A stretch of DNA of 64,000 nucleotides from Allobosea caraganae. Lineage in GTDB: Bacteria > Pseudomonadota > Alphaproteobacteria > Rhizobiales > Beijerinckiaceae. Position numbers and translations under genes: made by a program. The notes below the pieces were generated by a model that was given only the letters and a program-made list of their open reading frames with translations, had not been told where the DNA came from and ran no database searches. Where the stretch lies: the NCBI RefSeq assembly GCF_003351345.1, contig NZ_QQTO01000027.1, forward strand, positions 34,136 to 98,135. The letters are read 5' to 3'. Below, piece after piece: positions 36,558 through 45,598 of this stretch (the first letter of the stretch is position 1; each line of letters starts with the position of its first letter).

Positions 36558-37166
36558 TCAGCTTGGGGCGCGGAGCAGGCGAACAATGTGGCCGATGGCG
36601 TCCTCGTCTGCGAGCCCTTCATCGCCGGTGACCGCCAAGGCCGCGCGAATCTCAAGCTGGCTGTCGAGCCAGAACTGTACCAGCGCACCGCCCATAATCG
36701 CGGCGAGGCCGGGCGGCAAGTCATTGCGGATAAAGCCAGCGTCTTGGGCGCGTTGCATGAAGGCGACGACTGGCCGCGTCATTTCTTCGGAGCGGGACGC
36801 GCGTTCATCCTGCAGGCCGTCCAACCGTCGCCAGAGGTTGAACCGGAACGATAAGGGCCGGGCCTTCCAGAACGCCAAGTAGGCTCTAAGCATCGCCGTG
36901 ACGCCGTCACCCGGCGGTAGGGCCAAGTCCACGGCGCCGGCCATAAAGGCCATGAAATCGGCGGTGATCTGTTCCCCAATTACCCGCCACAACGCTTCCT
37001 TGCCCCCGAAGTGGTGATTGAGCAGCGGCTGGGAGACACCCGCCGCCTGGGCGATCTGACGGGTTCCGGCGCCATGAAACCCCTTGGCCGCGAACACGGC
37101 GAGCGCGGCTTCGACGATGGCGTTGCGGGCGTCGCCTTGCGGAAAGGTGGGGTGCAGTTCCGGCAT
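36558..37166 (-). CDS. TetR-family repressor
   Basis: The 202-residue protein has a canonical TetR N-terminal helix-turn-helix: AIVEAALAVFAAKGFHGAGTRQIAQAAGVSQPLLNHHFGGKEALW (residues 15-59). The C-terminal helical ligand domain is divergent. It is transcribed away from the alpha/beta hydrolase gene at 37264. A perfect palindrome with further half-sites lies between them, which is the classic layout of a TetR repressor controlling itself and a divergent enzyme gene. The ligand is probably a substrate or product of that hydrolase, by context only. Confidence 0.88.
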   Translation of the reverse strand: MPELHPTFPQGDARNAIVEAALAVFAAKGFHGAGTRQIAQAAGVSQPLLNHHFGGKEALWRVIGEQITADFMAFMAGAVDLALPPGDGVTAMLRAYLAFWKARPLSFRFNLWRRLDGLQDERASRSEEMTRPVVAFMQRAQDAGFIRNDLPPGLAAIMGGALVQFWLDSQLEIRAALAVTGDEGLADEDAIGHIVRLLRAPS

Positions 37167-37202
37167 TGGCGGGTCTCCGGTCGATCCATCACGCTGATCG
37201 CA

Positions 37203-37222
37203 TGATCAGTGTTGACTGATCA
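37203..37222. promoter_or_regulatory. TetR operator palindrome
   Basis: TGATCAGT-GTTG-ACTGATCA is a perfect 8-bp inverted repeat. A further TGATCA half-site follows at 37225-37230. It overlaps a TTGACT -35-like box at 37212-37217 facing the hydrolase gene and lies 37 bases upstream of the TetR start, so binding would block both directions. Confidence 0.75.
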
Positions 37223-37263
37223 AATGATCAGCAGTAGGTGGCGAGCGCCTTCAGGAGGTATGC

Positions 37264-37998
37264 GTGACCACTCTGCCCCAACCCGCCAAAACTTTCGTTC
37301 TCATCCACGGTGCGAGCCACGGCGGCTGGTGCTACGACCGGGTCGCTGCGATCCTGCGATCACAGGGGCATCAGGTGTTCACGCCGACGCTTGCTGGGTT
37401 GGCAGAGCGCGCTTCTATGGATGCTCGCCGGATCAACCTGGCCACCCATGTTGACGAAATCGTCGAGCTGTTCGAACGGGAAAACCTTGGCGACGTGGTC
37501 CTGTGTGGTCATTCCTATGGCGGCATGGTCATAGGCGGCGTTGCAGACCGAATCCCGGACCGCATCAGAAATCTCGTATTCCTCGACGCCGTCGTGCCTG
37601 AGAACGGCAAATGCATGAACGACTATATCTTTCCCGGTTGGCGGCTGCTGCCGATCCTGATCGCGGTCTGGCTGTTTGGTCGTGGCTATAAACTGACGCC
37701 GCCGCCCCCAGCCTGGTATTTCAAGGTAAACAAGGCAGATCAAGCCATGGTAAACCGGCGTCTCACGGCGCATCCCTACGCGACACTCCGCGAGAAGATC
37801 CGGATCGGGAACAATGCCGACCGCATAGCAAATCATACCTATATCTACGCTGCGAACTGGGGAAATCCTCAGATCGCCAAGCAGTACGAGCTCGCGAAGA
37901 AGCGCGAGGGTTGGAAGGTGTTCGAGGTCGAGTGTGGCCACGACATCATGATTGACGCGCCGAATGAACTGGCGAGGATTCTTGTTTCAGCGAGCTAG
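37264..37998 (+). CDS. Alpha/beta hydrolase (esterase/HNL-like)
   Basis: The 244-residue protein starts at GTG 37264 after AGGAGG (37253-37258). It has the oxyanion motif FVLIHGASHGGWCYD, a nucleophile elbow GHSYGGM and a late histidine in ECGHDIMID. The HGA-HGGWCW-type N-terminus is typical of the hydroxynitrile-lyase/methyl-esterase-like group. A cap with GRGYKLTPPPPAWYF is unusual. Its stop codon TAG falls exactly at the TA target of the IS630 and IS5 insertions, so the last residues may have been altered by insertion, although the length is normal. It is controlled by the divergent TetR gene. Confidence 0.85.
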   Translation: MTTLPQPAKTFVLIHGASHGGWCYDRVAAILRSQGHQVFTPTLAGLAERASMDARRINLATHVDEIVELFERENLGDVVLCGHSYGGMVIGGVADRIPDRIRNLVFLDAVVPENGKCMNDYIFPGWRLLPILIAVWLFGRGYKLTPPPPAWYFKVNKADQAMVNRRLTAHPYATLREKIRIGNNADRIANHTYIYAANWGNPQIAKQYELAKKREGWKVFEVECGHDIMIDAPNELARILVSAS

Positions 37999-39169
37999 TC
38001 ATCTGAATCTAAAGTTCGCCACATAACGTGCGTTCTGCGGTCTGGCAGAAGCGCTTGACGGAGGCGAGGATCTCGTCGGCGGACTTGGTCCATCGGTAGG
38101 GTTTTGGCTTTTCATTGTGCCGCTCGATGAAGGTGCGGATATCGCGTTCAAGCTGGCCGGTTGAGGTGTGGACGCCGCGCCGCAACTGCTTGCGGGTGAG
38201 TTCGGCAAACCAGCGTTCGATCTGGTTGATCCACGATGCCGAGGTCGGGGTAAAATGGACATGGTAGCGCGGCCGGCGAGCCAGCCATGCCCGGACGAGC
38301 GCCGTTTTGTGGGTCGCGTAATTGTCCATGATGATGTGGATATCGAGGTCGGTCGGCACTTGCGCGTCGATCTGCTTGAGGAAGTCGAGAAACTCGGCGG
38401 CGCGGTGCCGCTTGTGGCATTTGCCGATCACGAAGCCGGAGGCGATGTCGAGCGCTGCGAAAAGGGAGGTCGTGCCATGGCGGACGTAGCCAGGAGTTCG
38501 ACGTTCGGGCACGCCGGGCATCATAGGCAGGACCGGCTGTTCCCGGTCGAGCGCCTGGATCTGGCTCTTCTCGTCGACGCTGAGCACCAATGCCCGATTG
38601 GGCGGCGACAGGTAGAGCCCGACGATGTCGCGGACCTTGTCGACGAACAGGGGATCACTCGACAGCTTGAACGTCTCAGAGCGGTGCGGCTGCAACCCGA
38701 AAGCGGTCCATATGCGGCGGATCGTAGTATGGGAGAAACCGGTCTCGCCCGCCATCGAGCGGATCGACCAGTGGGTAGCGTCGGCCGGCTTGGAGCGAAG
38801 CGTGCGCTCGATCACCGCGGCGACCTGGTTATCCTCGATCGTTCTCGGCCTGCCCGGACGAGCCTCGTCCAGCAGTCCTTCCACACGATCCTTGAGGAAG
38901 CGCCGGCGCCACTTGCCGACCGTGTGTTCGTGCACGCCCAACTCGATCGCGACGACCTTGCTCTGGATGCCGTCGGCGCAACGAAGGATGATCCGGCAAC
39001 GCTCCGACATTGACCGCGCCACTCGCCGCCGGCGGATCTGCCGTTCCAGGTATTCCCGCTCTTCCAGCTCCAGCACCAAAGGTGCCGTAGGCCGCCCGCC
39101 CGCGTTCGCCATACCGCGCTCCTCATCACCAGAGCCCAGCATAATGATGCTTACTTCAGTTCCAGATGA
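37998..39169. mobile_element. IS630-family insertion sequence
   Basis: Ends GTCATCTGAATCTAAAGT (left) and, on the other strand, CTCATCTGGAACTGAAGT (right) form imperfect inverted repeats. They are flanked by TA dinucleotides at 37996-37997 and 39170-39171, the TA duplication diagnostic of IS630/mariner elements. The element looks complete and carries one transposase gene. It inserted at the junction between the hydrolase stop codon and an IS5 fragment. Confidence 0.85.
38009..39142 (-). CDS. IS630-family transposase
   Basis: The 377-residue protein has an N-terminal helix-turn-helix region (RIILRCADG, VHEHTVGKWRRRFL) and the DDE catalytic domain: SVDEKSQIQALDR, HIIMDNYATHK and ASWINQIERWFAELTRK supply the three acidic residues. 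Length and domain order are complete, with no frameshift, so the element may still be active. The start used is ATG 39142; a later ATG (MANAGGRP) is possible. Confidence 0.92.
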   Translation of the reverse strand: MLGSGDEERGMANAGGRPTAPLVLELEEREYLERQIRRRRVARSMSERCRIILRCADGIQSKVVAIELGVHEHTVGKWRRRFLKDRVEGLLDEARPGRPRTIEDNQVAAVIERTLRSKPADATHWSIRSMAGETGFSHTTIRRIWTAFGLQPHRSETFKLSSDPLFVDKVRDIVGLYLSPPNRALVLSVDEKSQIQALDREQPVLPMMPGVPERRTPGYVRHGTTSLFAALDIASGFVIGKCHKRHRAAEFLDFLKQIDAQVPTDLDIHIIMDNYATHKTALVRAWLARRPRYHVHFTPTSASWINQIERWFAELTRKQLRRGVHTSTGQLERDIRTFIERHNEKPKPYRWTKSADEILASVKRFCQTAERTLCGEL

Positions 39170-39171
39170 GT

Positions 39172-39770
39172 AGGCTCAGGACTCATTGATCAGAGCCAGA
39201 AGATGACGGCTGCTGCGATACAGATGGCCGAGAAGAATGTGTGGGCGCATCGGTCGTCGCGTGTGGCGATGCGCCGCCAGTCCTTGAGCTTGGCGAAGAG
39301 GTTCTCGACCTTGTGGCGCTGGCGATAGAGCGCCTTGTCGTAGGGATAAGGGATTTTCCGGCTTCTGCTCGATGGAATGCAGGGTTCGATGCCTTTTGCT
39401 GCGAGCGCCTGGCGGAACGGGGTGCTGTCGTAGCCTCTGTCGGCGATCAGGGCCTTGGCTGGCGGCAGGGCGTCGAACACGAGGCTTGCGCCCTTGTGTT
39501 CGCTCATCTGGCCCTCCGATAGCAGCATGACGATCGGGCGCCCTTCACCATCGCAGACGGCGTGGAGCTTGGAGTTCAGTCCACCTTTCGTGCGCCCGAT
39601 ACGACGGGGAAGAGGCCCTTTTTGAGCAGGCTCGCTGCTGTGCGATGCGCTTTCAGATGCGTCGCGTCGATCATGATGCGCTCAGGCTTGGGTCCTTCGC
39701 CGGCGAGTCCGGCGAAGGTCCGGTCGAATAACCGCCGCGCCGTCTGGCTTTCAGAGATCGGTCCGATCTG
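39172..39770 (-). mobile_element. Partial IS5-family (IS427-group) element
   Basis: OrfB (39190-39528 and upstream in frame to about 39615) has LIADRGYDSTPFRQAL, CIPSRSR-like SSRSRKIP and the YRQRHKVENLFAKLKDWRRIATRDD signature. The preceding frame encodes ERIMIDATHLKAHRTAASLLKKG, and the two meet at an AAAAAGGG run (39616-39623 on the plus strand), consistent with the programmed frameshift of this group. The 5' end of orfA and the far terminal repeat are missing beyond about 39770. The near end GGCTCAGGACTCATTGATCA abuts the IS630 copy. From 39771 to 39970 I see no gene. Confidence 0.8.
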
Positions 39771-39970
39771 AGAGGATCAACGCGTGATCGACTTCGATGC
39801 CAAAAGTTCGCGCCGTGCTTTCGAGCCTGAGCGGCCCTGCTGATGTTCGATTGTCACGTCGCATCCCCGCAGGATGCCGCATCCGATAGAGCACTCCGTC
39901 CTGTAAATCGCTTTCCGCCGCGCCCGCCCACGGGCCAAGCGCACAATCGTGACGCAGGACGGCCTTGCGC

Positions 39971-40035
39971 TTGACAGGAGATCGAAGCCAATCCAATAAT
40001 TCAACAATGAGCATATACATTCAATAATATTGAAT
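39971..40035 (+). promoter_or_regulatory. Transporter promoter with IclR-type operator sites
   Basis: TTGACA (39971-39976) and AATAAT (39995-40000) are separated by 18 bases and form a good promoter. Just downstream lie ATTCAACAATGA (39999-40010) and the palindrome CATTCAATAATATTGAAT (40018-40035). The same sequence class, CATTCAACAATGATGAAT, overlaps the iclR promoter at 46864. Repressor binding would block transcription of the transporter. Confidence 0.65.
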
Positions 40036-40080
40036 AATAGAATGTCCATGAGGACATCAAAAGTACCGGAGGAGACGAAA

Positions 40081-41409
40081 TTGCAATCGCATCAAACGCT
40101 AACGGTTGAAGCGTACTTGGACCGTGTTCCTGCAACACGATTCCATTTCGTGGTGTTGGGCCTGTGCTTCATGGCGCTGGCCATCGACGGGTTTGATTCA
40201 GCCATCATCGGCTATATGGCTCCTGCCTTGCTAGTTGAGTGGAATATCACTCGGCCGGAGTTGGCGCCCGTGCTCAGTGCGGCCCTCTTCGGCCTTGCCA
40301 TTGGCGCCATTGTTTCTGGTCCAATCGCTGATCGCATAGGAAGAAAACCCGTAGTGATGTGTGCCAACGGACTCATCGCGTTGGGCTGCCTCGCATCTTC
40401 CTACTCGCCAAATTTGGACGTATTGACCGTTCTGCGCTTTGTCACCGGGCTGGGGCTCGGCGCCGCGATGCCCAATCTCGTTACCCTCATTACAGAGTAT
40501 GCGCCAAAGAAGAACAGAGTTTTGATTACGACCGCCGTCCTATGCGCGTTTCCTCTCGGTGCATCGCTGGGCGGCCTATTGGCGGCATGGCTGATCACGT
40601 TGATTGGATGGCGTGGGCTCTTCGTCGTTGGCGGGATCCTTCCACTATTGGTGCTGGCGATAGGGATTTTTTCTCTTCCTGAATCTCTCCACCATTTGGT
40701 CTCCGCACGCAAATCACAGCAGGCCATCCGAAGCGTGGTCCGGCGCATCTCAGGTGCCCACAGTGATGTCGAGATCGCGGTCCCCCCTCCAGAAGCAGCG
40801 GGGCGACCCAAAGCGATCGGCGTCGTGCTGTCGCGGCGATACATCATTGGGTCAATCGCATTGTGGATCGCCTACTTCATGGGTCTGGTGATTTTCTATC
40901 TGTTCACGAGCTGGATGCCAGTGTTGCTTATGGGGGCCGGCTTCTCGCTGGAAAGCTCGGCAGCGATTTCTGCCATGTTCCCATTCGGCGGTGTGGTGGG
41001 TATTCTTATCGTCGGTTGGATCATGGAACGAGTTGAGCACCATCTTGTCACGGTGATCGCCTACGCGTTGACGGCAATCCTCGTATTCCTCATTGGTCAG
41101 CAGACTCAATCGCCTGCATTGCTCACCATCGTCATCCTCCTCGCCGGCGCAGCCATGAACGCTGGGCAAACGGCGCTCGTGCCGCTAGCAGCCCGATTTT
41201 ATCCTACGGAAGGACGGGCTACCGGCATTGCTTGGATGCAGGGGATCGGAAGAACTGGAGGCATTGGCGGAGCACTATTCGGTGCGTACCTCTCCGCACG
41301 GACCCCTTCTTTGAAGGAATTCTTTGCGGTCGCGTGCCTCCCTGGAGTTGCTGGCGCGCTAGCGATCTTCATCAAGATGCGGGCTAACCCATCAGGCGAC
41401 CACAGGTGA
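40081..41409 (+). CDS. MFS transporter, aromatic acid:H+ symporter (AAHS) type
   Basis: Twelve membrane segments cover the protein. The first contains the AAHS signature ALAIDGFDSAIIGYMAP with DGFD, and the loop between helices 2 and 3 has GPIADRIGRKPV (G-x3-D-R-x-G-R-K/R). This family imports benzoate, protocatechuate, vanillate and similar acids. I chose TTG 40081, seven bases after GGAGGAG, giving 442 residues; ATG 40042/40048 or TTG 40030 lie in or near the operator and lack a ribosome-binding site. It leads the catabolic cluster and is probably under IclR control. Confidence 0.88.
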   Translation: MQSHQTLTVEAYLDRVPATRFHFVVLGLCFMALAIDGFDSAIIGYMAPALLVEWNITRPELAPVLSAALFGLAIGAIVSGPIADRIGRKPVVMCANGLIALGCLASSYSPNLDVLTVLRFVTGLGLGAAMPNLVTLITEYAPKKNRVLITTAVLCAFPLGASLGGLLAAWLITLIGWRGLFVVGGILPLLVLAIGIFSLPESLHHLVSARKSQQAIRSVVRRISGAHSDVEIAVPPPEAAGRPKAIGVVLSRRYIIGSIALWIAYFMGLVIFYLFTSWMPVLLMGAGFSLESSAAISAMFPFGGVVGILIVGWIMERVEHHLVTVIAYALTAILVFLIGQQTQSPALLTIVILLAGAAMNAGQTALVPLAARFYPTEGRATGIAWMQGIGRTGGIGGALFGAYLSARTPSLKEFFAVACLPGVAGALAIFIKMRANPSGDHR

Positions 41410-41425
41410 ACTCGGGAGGTTAGCG

Positions 41426-42388
41426 GTGAAGATATTTATCACTGGAGGAACCGGCTTCATCGGTTCGCATACGGCACGTGCGCTTCTGGACATTGGATGC
41501 GATGTAACGGTCACACGGTTCGGCGAATGGGATAGGCCCGATTTTCTATCGAGGGATGTCGATCGATTGAGCATAGTCGACCTCAATCTAAACGATGTCG
41601 ATGCAACATGTGCGGCGTTGCGCGAGGCGCGTCCCGACAACATCCTTCATCTCGCGGTACCGGCGCGCTTTGGCTTAGCGCCGATCGAAGAAATGGCACT
41701 GTCGTTTAACGCGACTATCGGACTTATGAGCGCTGCGCTGCAGGCGCGAGTACCCCACGTAACTATCGCCAGTTCGCTTGTCGTCTACCGTGGTATCGAT
41801 CCCAACACCGGACCATTCAATGAAACGGCGCTGGTGCCCTTGGCTGCGACGAATCCGCTCGAAGCCGACAAGCGGCTTGACGAGGTCGTGGCGGCCTTCT
41901 TGACGCATTCCAAAGCGGTAAAGGTTATTCGTGCCAGACTCGGTGTTACCTGGGGACCACTCTACCAATCAATGCTCAACGCGCCGTCTCGCTTAGCGAG
42001 ACTGGCGTTGGGTCGCTACGACGTGGACGTATCGGCCAGCACCCCGGATCCGCGTGATGCACATCCCGATGATCACTATGATCTTCTGTATGTTCGGGAT
42101 TGTGCAAAAGCACTTGCAGCGCTTTTAACCCAGCCGACGTTGCGTCACGAAGTATATAACGTGGGCTCCGGACGGATGACGCGGTACGCGGACCTGGTTA
42201 CCGCGATTTGCCGCGCCGCAGGGGTTCCCGACATACCTTTGAACGTGGTGCAGCGTCCCGCTATCAACGCGCCGCTCGGTTACATGGATCCTTCGAGGCT
42301 GTGCGAGGAGACCGGGTTCCGCCCTGCTTATGATCTCGACGCCGCGGCACACGACTACGTTGACTGGCTAAGAAATCACAAGGCGTAA
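41426..42388 (+). CDS. NAD-dependent epimerase/dehydratase-type SDR (first copy)
   Basis: The 320-residue extended SDR starts at GTG 41426 after GGGAGG. It has the Rossmann motif ITGGTGFIGSHTA at the N-terminus, but the usual YxxxK is not obvious: ASSLVVYRGID gives the serine region, and the lysine appears in LEADKRLDEVV, where tyrosine is replaced. The substitution means catalysis may differ from true epimerases. C-terminal blocks HYDLLYVRDCAKAL and VYNVGSGRMTRYADL are family-typical. It starts 17 bases after the transporter stop, clearly in the same operon. Confidence 0.82.
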   Translation: MKIFITGGTGFIGSHTARALLDIGCDVTVTRFGEWDRPDFLSRDVDRLSIVDLNLNDVDATCAALREARPDNILHLAVPARFGLAPIEEMALSFNATIGLMSAALQARVPHVTIASSLVVYRGIDPNTGPFNETALVPLAATNPLEADKRLDEVVAAFLTHSKAVKVIRARLGVTWGPLYQSMLNAPSRLARLALGRYDVDVSASTPDPRDAHPDDHYDLLYVRDCAKALAALLTQPTLRHEVYNVGSGRMTRYADLVTAICRAAGVPDIPLNVVQRPAINAPLGYMDPSRLCEETGFRPAYDLDAAAHDYVDWLRNHKA

Positions 42389-42431
42389 ATGTTCTTCGCC
42401 TGATGTGCTTGGTCTCGCACAAGAGAATGAC

Positions 42432-43478
42432 ATGACTGATATTTCTACCGGCGATCACGGCACTACACCAAGCCAAGAGCAACTCGCACGCGGTGAAGAG
42501 TTAGTGCTCGAACCAGAACTGCCTATCATCGATCCGCATCATCATTTATGGGCCACGCCTGCTCGCTATTTACTGGACGAGCTTCTTGCTGATACGGGAA
42601 GCGGCCACAATATCCGTGCCACTGTCTACTTGCAGTGCCGCTCCATGTACCGCCAGGATGGACCGCCCGAATTGGCTAGCCTCGGCGAGACGGAGTTTGT
42701 AAACGGAGTGGCGGCCATGAGCGCGAGCGGTCTCTATGGCAATACTCGGCACTGCGCGGGAATTGTCGGCTACGTCGATCTATCACTGGGAGGTCGAGCT
42801 TCAACGGTGCTGGAGGCGCATTTGCGCGCGGCAAATGGGCGGCTGCGCGGTATACGAAACTCTTCGGCGTGGCACCGCGATCCTTCTATCCGCCCGATGC
42901 CCTATGTCGCTCCGAAAGAAATGCTATTGAACCCGAAATTTAGAGAGGGCTTTGCACACCTTGCGCCTCTCGGCTTGAGTTTCGATGTCTGGACATGGTG
43001 GACACAGCTATCGGAGCTAGTGGACTTAGCCGACCAGTTCGAAACCACGAGCATCGTGCTTGACCATTTTGGCGGCATCGTGGGGGTGGGCGAGCATGAT
43101 GGAAAACTCGCCCACGACTTTCCACTCTGGCGGAGCGCAATTCGGGAGGTGGCGCGCCGGCCCAACATCACAGTGAAGCTCGGGGGGCTGGCTATGCAAA
43201 CGGCGGGCTTCAAATTGAGCGAGCGATCGACGCCAGCGAGTTCCGAGCAACTGGAAGACCTATGGCGTCCGTATTTTGACGTTTGCATCGAGGCATTCGG
43301 CCCGCAACGATGCATGTTCGAAAGCAACTTTCCGGTCGATAAGGCTGGTGGTGTTAGCTACCGCACCTTGTGGAACGCCTTCAAACGGCTCGCTGCGGGA
43401 GCAGGGACCGAAGAAAAGGCCGCGCTATTTTTCGACACGGCGGCACGAGTCTATCGCCTAAACGTGAAGCCAATATAG
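42432..43478 (+). CDS. Amidohydrolase-2 family (metal-dependent TIM-barrel hydrolase)
   Basis: The 348-residue protein from ATG 42432 has the metal motif IIDPHHHLW near the N-terminus, SIVLDHFGG in the barrel and a late FESNFPVDKAG with the conserved aspartate. This is the COG3618-type group that includes lactone hydrolases such as 2-pyrone-4,6-dicarboxylate lactonase and decarboxylases of aromatic acids. It follows the epimerase-like gene by 43 bases. In the cluster it could open a lactone ring or decarboxylate an aromatic acid; the substrate is not deducible. TTG 42405 is a less likely start. Confidence 0.85.
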   Translation: MTDISTGDHGTTPSQEQLARGEELVLEPELPIIDPHHHLWATPARYLLDELLADTGSGHNIRATVYLQCRSMYRQDGPPELASLGETEFVNGVAAMSASGLYGNTRHCAGIVGYVDLSLGGRASTVLEAHLRAANGRLRGIRNSSAWHRDPSIRPMPYVAPKEMLLNPKFREGFAHLAPLGLSFDVWTWWTQLSELVDLADQFETTSIVLDHFGGIVGVGEHDGKLAHDFPLWRSAIREVARRPNITVKLGGLAMQTAGFKLSERSTPASSEQLEDLWRPYFDVCIEAFGPQRCMFESNFPVDKAGGVSYRTLWNAFKRLAAGAGTEEKAALFFDTAARVYRLNVKPI

Positions 43479-43660
43479 TGATATGCATGGCCAGCACGCG
43501 CGTAGACTTCGTTTCGGAGACGCGTTCGGAATAGTCGGAATCGTCCGCCGCGCTTGCAATCCGAGCGATCATCTGGGCAGCACACTCGACCATTCAAGTT
43601 ACCTCTGGATTGCGCTGCAAGATGCTGCTTCACGCTATAATGCGATGTCCATAGCTAGGG

Positions 43661-43920
43661 TTCGTGGACCAAGGGCAGCCACAGCAATGCTGAGGCGAAG
43701 CTAACGAAGCCGAGATAGATTCTCTGGTCTTGTCGTAGCGGGTGGCGACACGGCGCCAGTTCTTGAGCTTTTGAAGAGCTGTTCGACGCGGCTGCGCTGA
43801 CGGTATTTGTCGCGATAGTGGACCGCTGGATTACGACGTCCGCGCTTGGCCGGAATCGCCGCCTCAACGCCGTTGAAGGCACGTTGCTCACGGATGGCGT
43901 CAGCATCGTAATCACGGTGT
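43661..43920 (-). mobile_element. IS5-family transposase remnant A
   Basis: Minus-strand translation at the right-hand start gives the C-terminal IS5 motif (Y)LGFVSFASALLWLPLVHEP, preceded by frame-broken pieces of the DDE domain. The nucleotide sequence from TTCGTGGACCAAGGGCAGCC is nearly identical to remnant B at 45599 in the same orientation. Bases 43479-43660 and 43921-44074 hold no gene that I can support. Confidence 0.75.
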
Positions 43921-44074
43921 CACGGACGACGCAGGGGTCATCGCGCGACTTCGCGGTGACGTGTGTCGTCGTCCCGATCGAGATTATGGCCGTTCTCACG
44001 CGCGGGCTGTTATCCTGACAATCGCAGCCCTGCGGAGTTAGGTTTCTAATCGCATATATTGACCAGATAATTTT

Positions 44075-44989
44075 CTATTTGAAGAAATTTAGAAGATGAG
44101 CCGCGGTCTCGCTGGGAGCTTCCTCAGGAAGGAAATGCCCGCTCGGAAGCCCCTCTCCGCGAACATCAGACGCCCATTTCCGCCAAGTCTCCAGAGGAGA
44201 GCGCGCAGCCACGGTGTTCGCGCCCCACAATACCAATGTTGGTACTTCGATAGCGCGACTGCCGCGGTCTTCGGCATCGGTGTGACGATCGACCCACCAG
44301 GCCGATCGGTAATCCTCACACATCCCATGTATAGTTGCAGGATCACGCATGCAGGAGAGATAGTCCGAAAGGCTGTACTCATCGAAAGCAAATTTTTCAT
44401 GCGTATGAGCAGCGAACAAGACTTGCATAAAATAGTCCGGGTCGGCGCCGATCATGCGCTCAGGAAGAGGCGCAGGCTGAGATTGGAGCGTCCAGTGCCA
44501 TAGTGCGTAGCCAGCGCGGCATTCATAATTCTCAAAAGCATCGAGCGTCGGGATGATATCCAGCACCGCCAAACGCCGGACAGCGTCGGGATGGTCGAGC
44601 GCCAGGCGATAAGCGACGCGCCCGCCACGGTCATGGCCCGCGACGTCGAACCGATCGAAACCCAGTGCGCGCATTGATGCAATTTGATCGAGTGCCATAG
44701 TCCGCTTCGAATAAGCGCTGAAATCGCCGCCGCCTTCTGGCTTGTCGCTGCGGCCATACCCTCTGAGATCAGGAACGACTACTGTGAAATGCTCTGCGAG
44801 TGCCGGAGCCACTTGCCGCCAGCAGACGCGCGTCTGGGGTGCGCCGTGCAGCAGAAGTAGAGGCGGACCCGATCCACCGATGAGTGCATCGATCTCGATG
44901 CCGTGACCCGGTAGCTTGCGCTGCGCAAACCCGTCAATCATTCCCGATTCCGTTCCCGGAATTCCTTTTAAATTATCAGATGATCTCAT
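44075..44989 (-). CDS. Haloacetate-dehalogenase-like alpha/beta hydrolase
   Basis: From ATG 44989 (AAGG nine bases upstream) the protein has 304 residues. It carries LLLLHGAPQT for the oxyanion hole, PDLRGYGRSDKP and the nucleophile elbow GHDRGGR, in which the catalytic residue is aspartate. This is the pattern of fluoroacetate/haloacetate dehalogenases and epoxide hydrolases. A histidine in LPSGHFLPEEAP completes the triad. The cap contains YFMQVLFAAHTHEKF. It is divergent from an HxlR regulator and lies, with it, between two IS5 remnants, so this pair is probably a later insertion into the catabolic cluster. Confidence 0.85.
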   Translation of the reverse strand: MRSSDNLKGIPGTESGMIDGFAQRKLPGHGIEIDALIGGSGPPLLLLHGAPQTRVCWRQVAPALAEHFTVVVPDLRGYGRSDKPEGGGDFSAYSKRTMALDQIASMRALGFDRFDVAGHDRGGRVAYRLALDHPDAVRRLAVLDIIPTLDAFENYECRAGYALWHWTLQSQPAPLPERMIGADPDYFMQVLFAAHTHEKFAFDEYSLSDYLSCMRDPATIHGMCEDYRSAWWVDRHTDAEDRGSRAIEVPTLVLWGANTVAARSPLETWRKWASDVRGEGLPSGHFLPEEAPSETAAHLLNFFK

Positions 44990-45102
44990 CTTAATTACCT
45001 TCAACGGCCGCGACGGGGGCGTGTGGTCTGGATTTGTGACTAGACGCACTTATATGACCGACGACGCCTCGCCAAGGACGCACATTTTTAGGACCAAGTC
45101 AC

Positions 45103-45495
45103 ATGGATATGCCTGCCTCCGAGTGCGTAAGCGCACAGTGCAAGAAGATGAGCGGCGTGCTCAATATTGTCGGTGACAAGTGGACGGTGTTAATCGTCAG
45201 GTTACTGGTCAAGCGGCCCCGCCGTTTCAACGACATCAAGCGAACGATCGGCGGCATCTCGCAACAAATGCTCACGCGCACCCTGAAGGCGCTTGAACGC
45301 GACGGGATGGTGAGCCGAACCGTCTATCCAACGGTACCCCCGCAAGTTGAATACGCACTGACGGGGCTGGGGCAATCACTCGCGGTGCCGCTTCATGCAT
45401 TGGGCGCTTGGGCGGGAGACCATCTCGATGAAATCGAGGAAAATCGGTTCCGCTATGATGCGGACAAAGGAACGGATTTCAAAAAGGGAGCCTGA
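45103..45495 (+). CDS. HxlR-family winged-helix regulator
   Basis: The 130-residue protein has the HxlR pattern: C13 in SAQCKKMSGVLNIVGDKWT, RPRRFNDIKRTIGGISQQMLTRTLKALERDGMV (recognition region) and VEYALTGLGQSL. HxlR proteins respond to reactive aldehydes, quinones or redox state, often through an N-terminal cysteine. It starts 53 bases after the dehalogenase-like gene's longest possible start, on the opposite strand, so it probably regulates that gene. AGGA lies nine bases before the ATG. Confidence 0.88.
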   Translation: MDMPASECVSAQCKKMSGVLNIVGDKWTVLIVRLLVKRPRRFNDIKRTIGGISQQMLTRTLKALERDGMVSRTVYPTVPPQVEYALTGLGQSLAVPLHALGAWAGDHLDEIEENRFRYDADKGTDFKKGA

Positions 45496-45564
45496 CATGG
45501 GCTGACGGGAGGAGGGACCGACAGCGTCTACCATTCGTTTTCCTCCCGTCCCCGGGCCCATGTC
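45494..45564. repeat. Long inverted repeat after the HxlR gene
   Basis: GACATGGGC-T-GACGGGAGGA starting in the stop codon pairs with TCCTCCCGTC-CCCG-GGCCCATGTC ending at 45564, about 20 bp per arm around a 27-base loop. No U-tract follows. It could terminate transcription, or be a relic of the IS5 remnant that begins 35 bases later. Confidence 0.55.
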
Positions 45565-45598
45565 GTCCCGGGGGGGCGGCAGCTTGTTTGACTACGAT

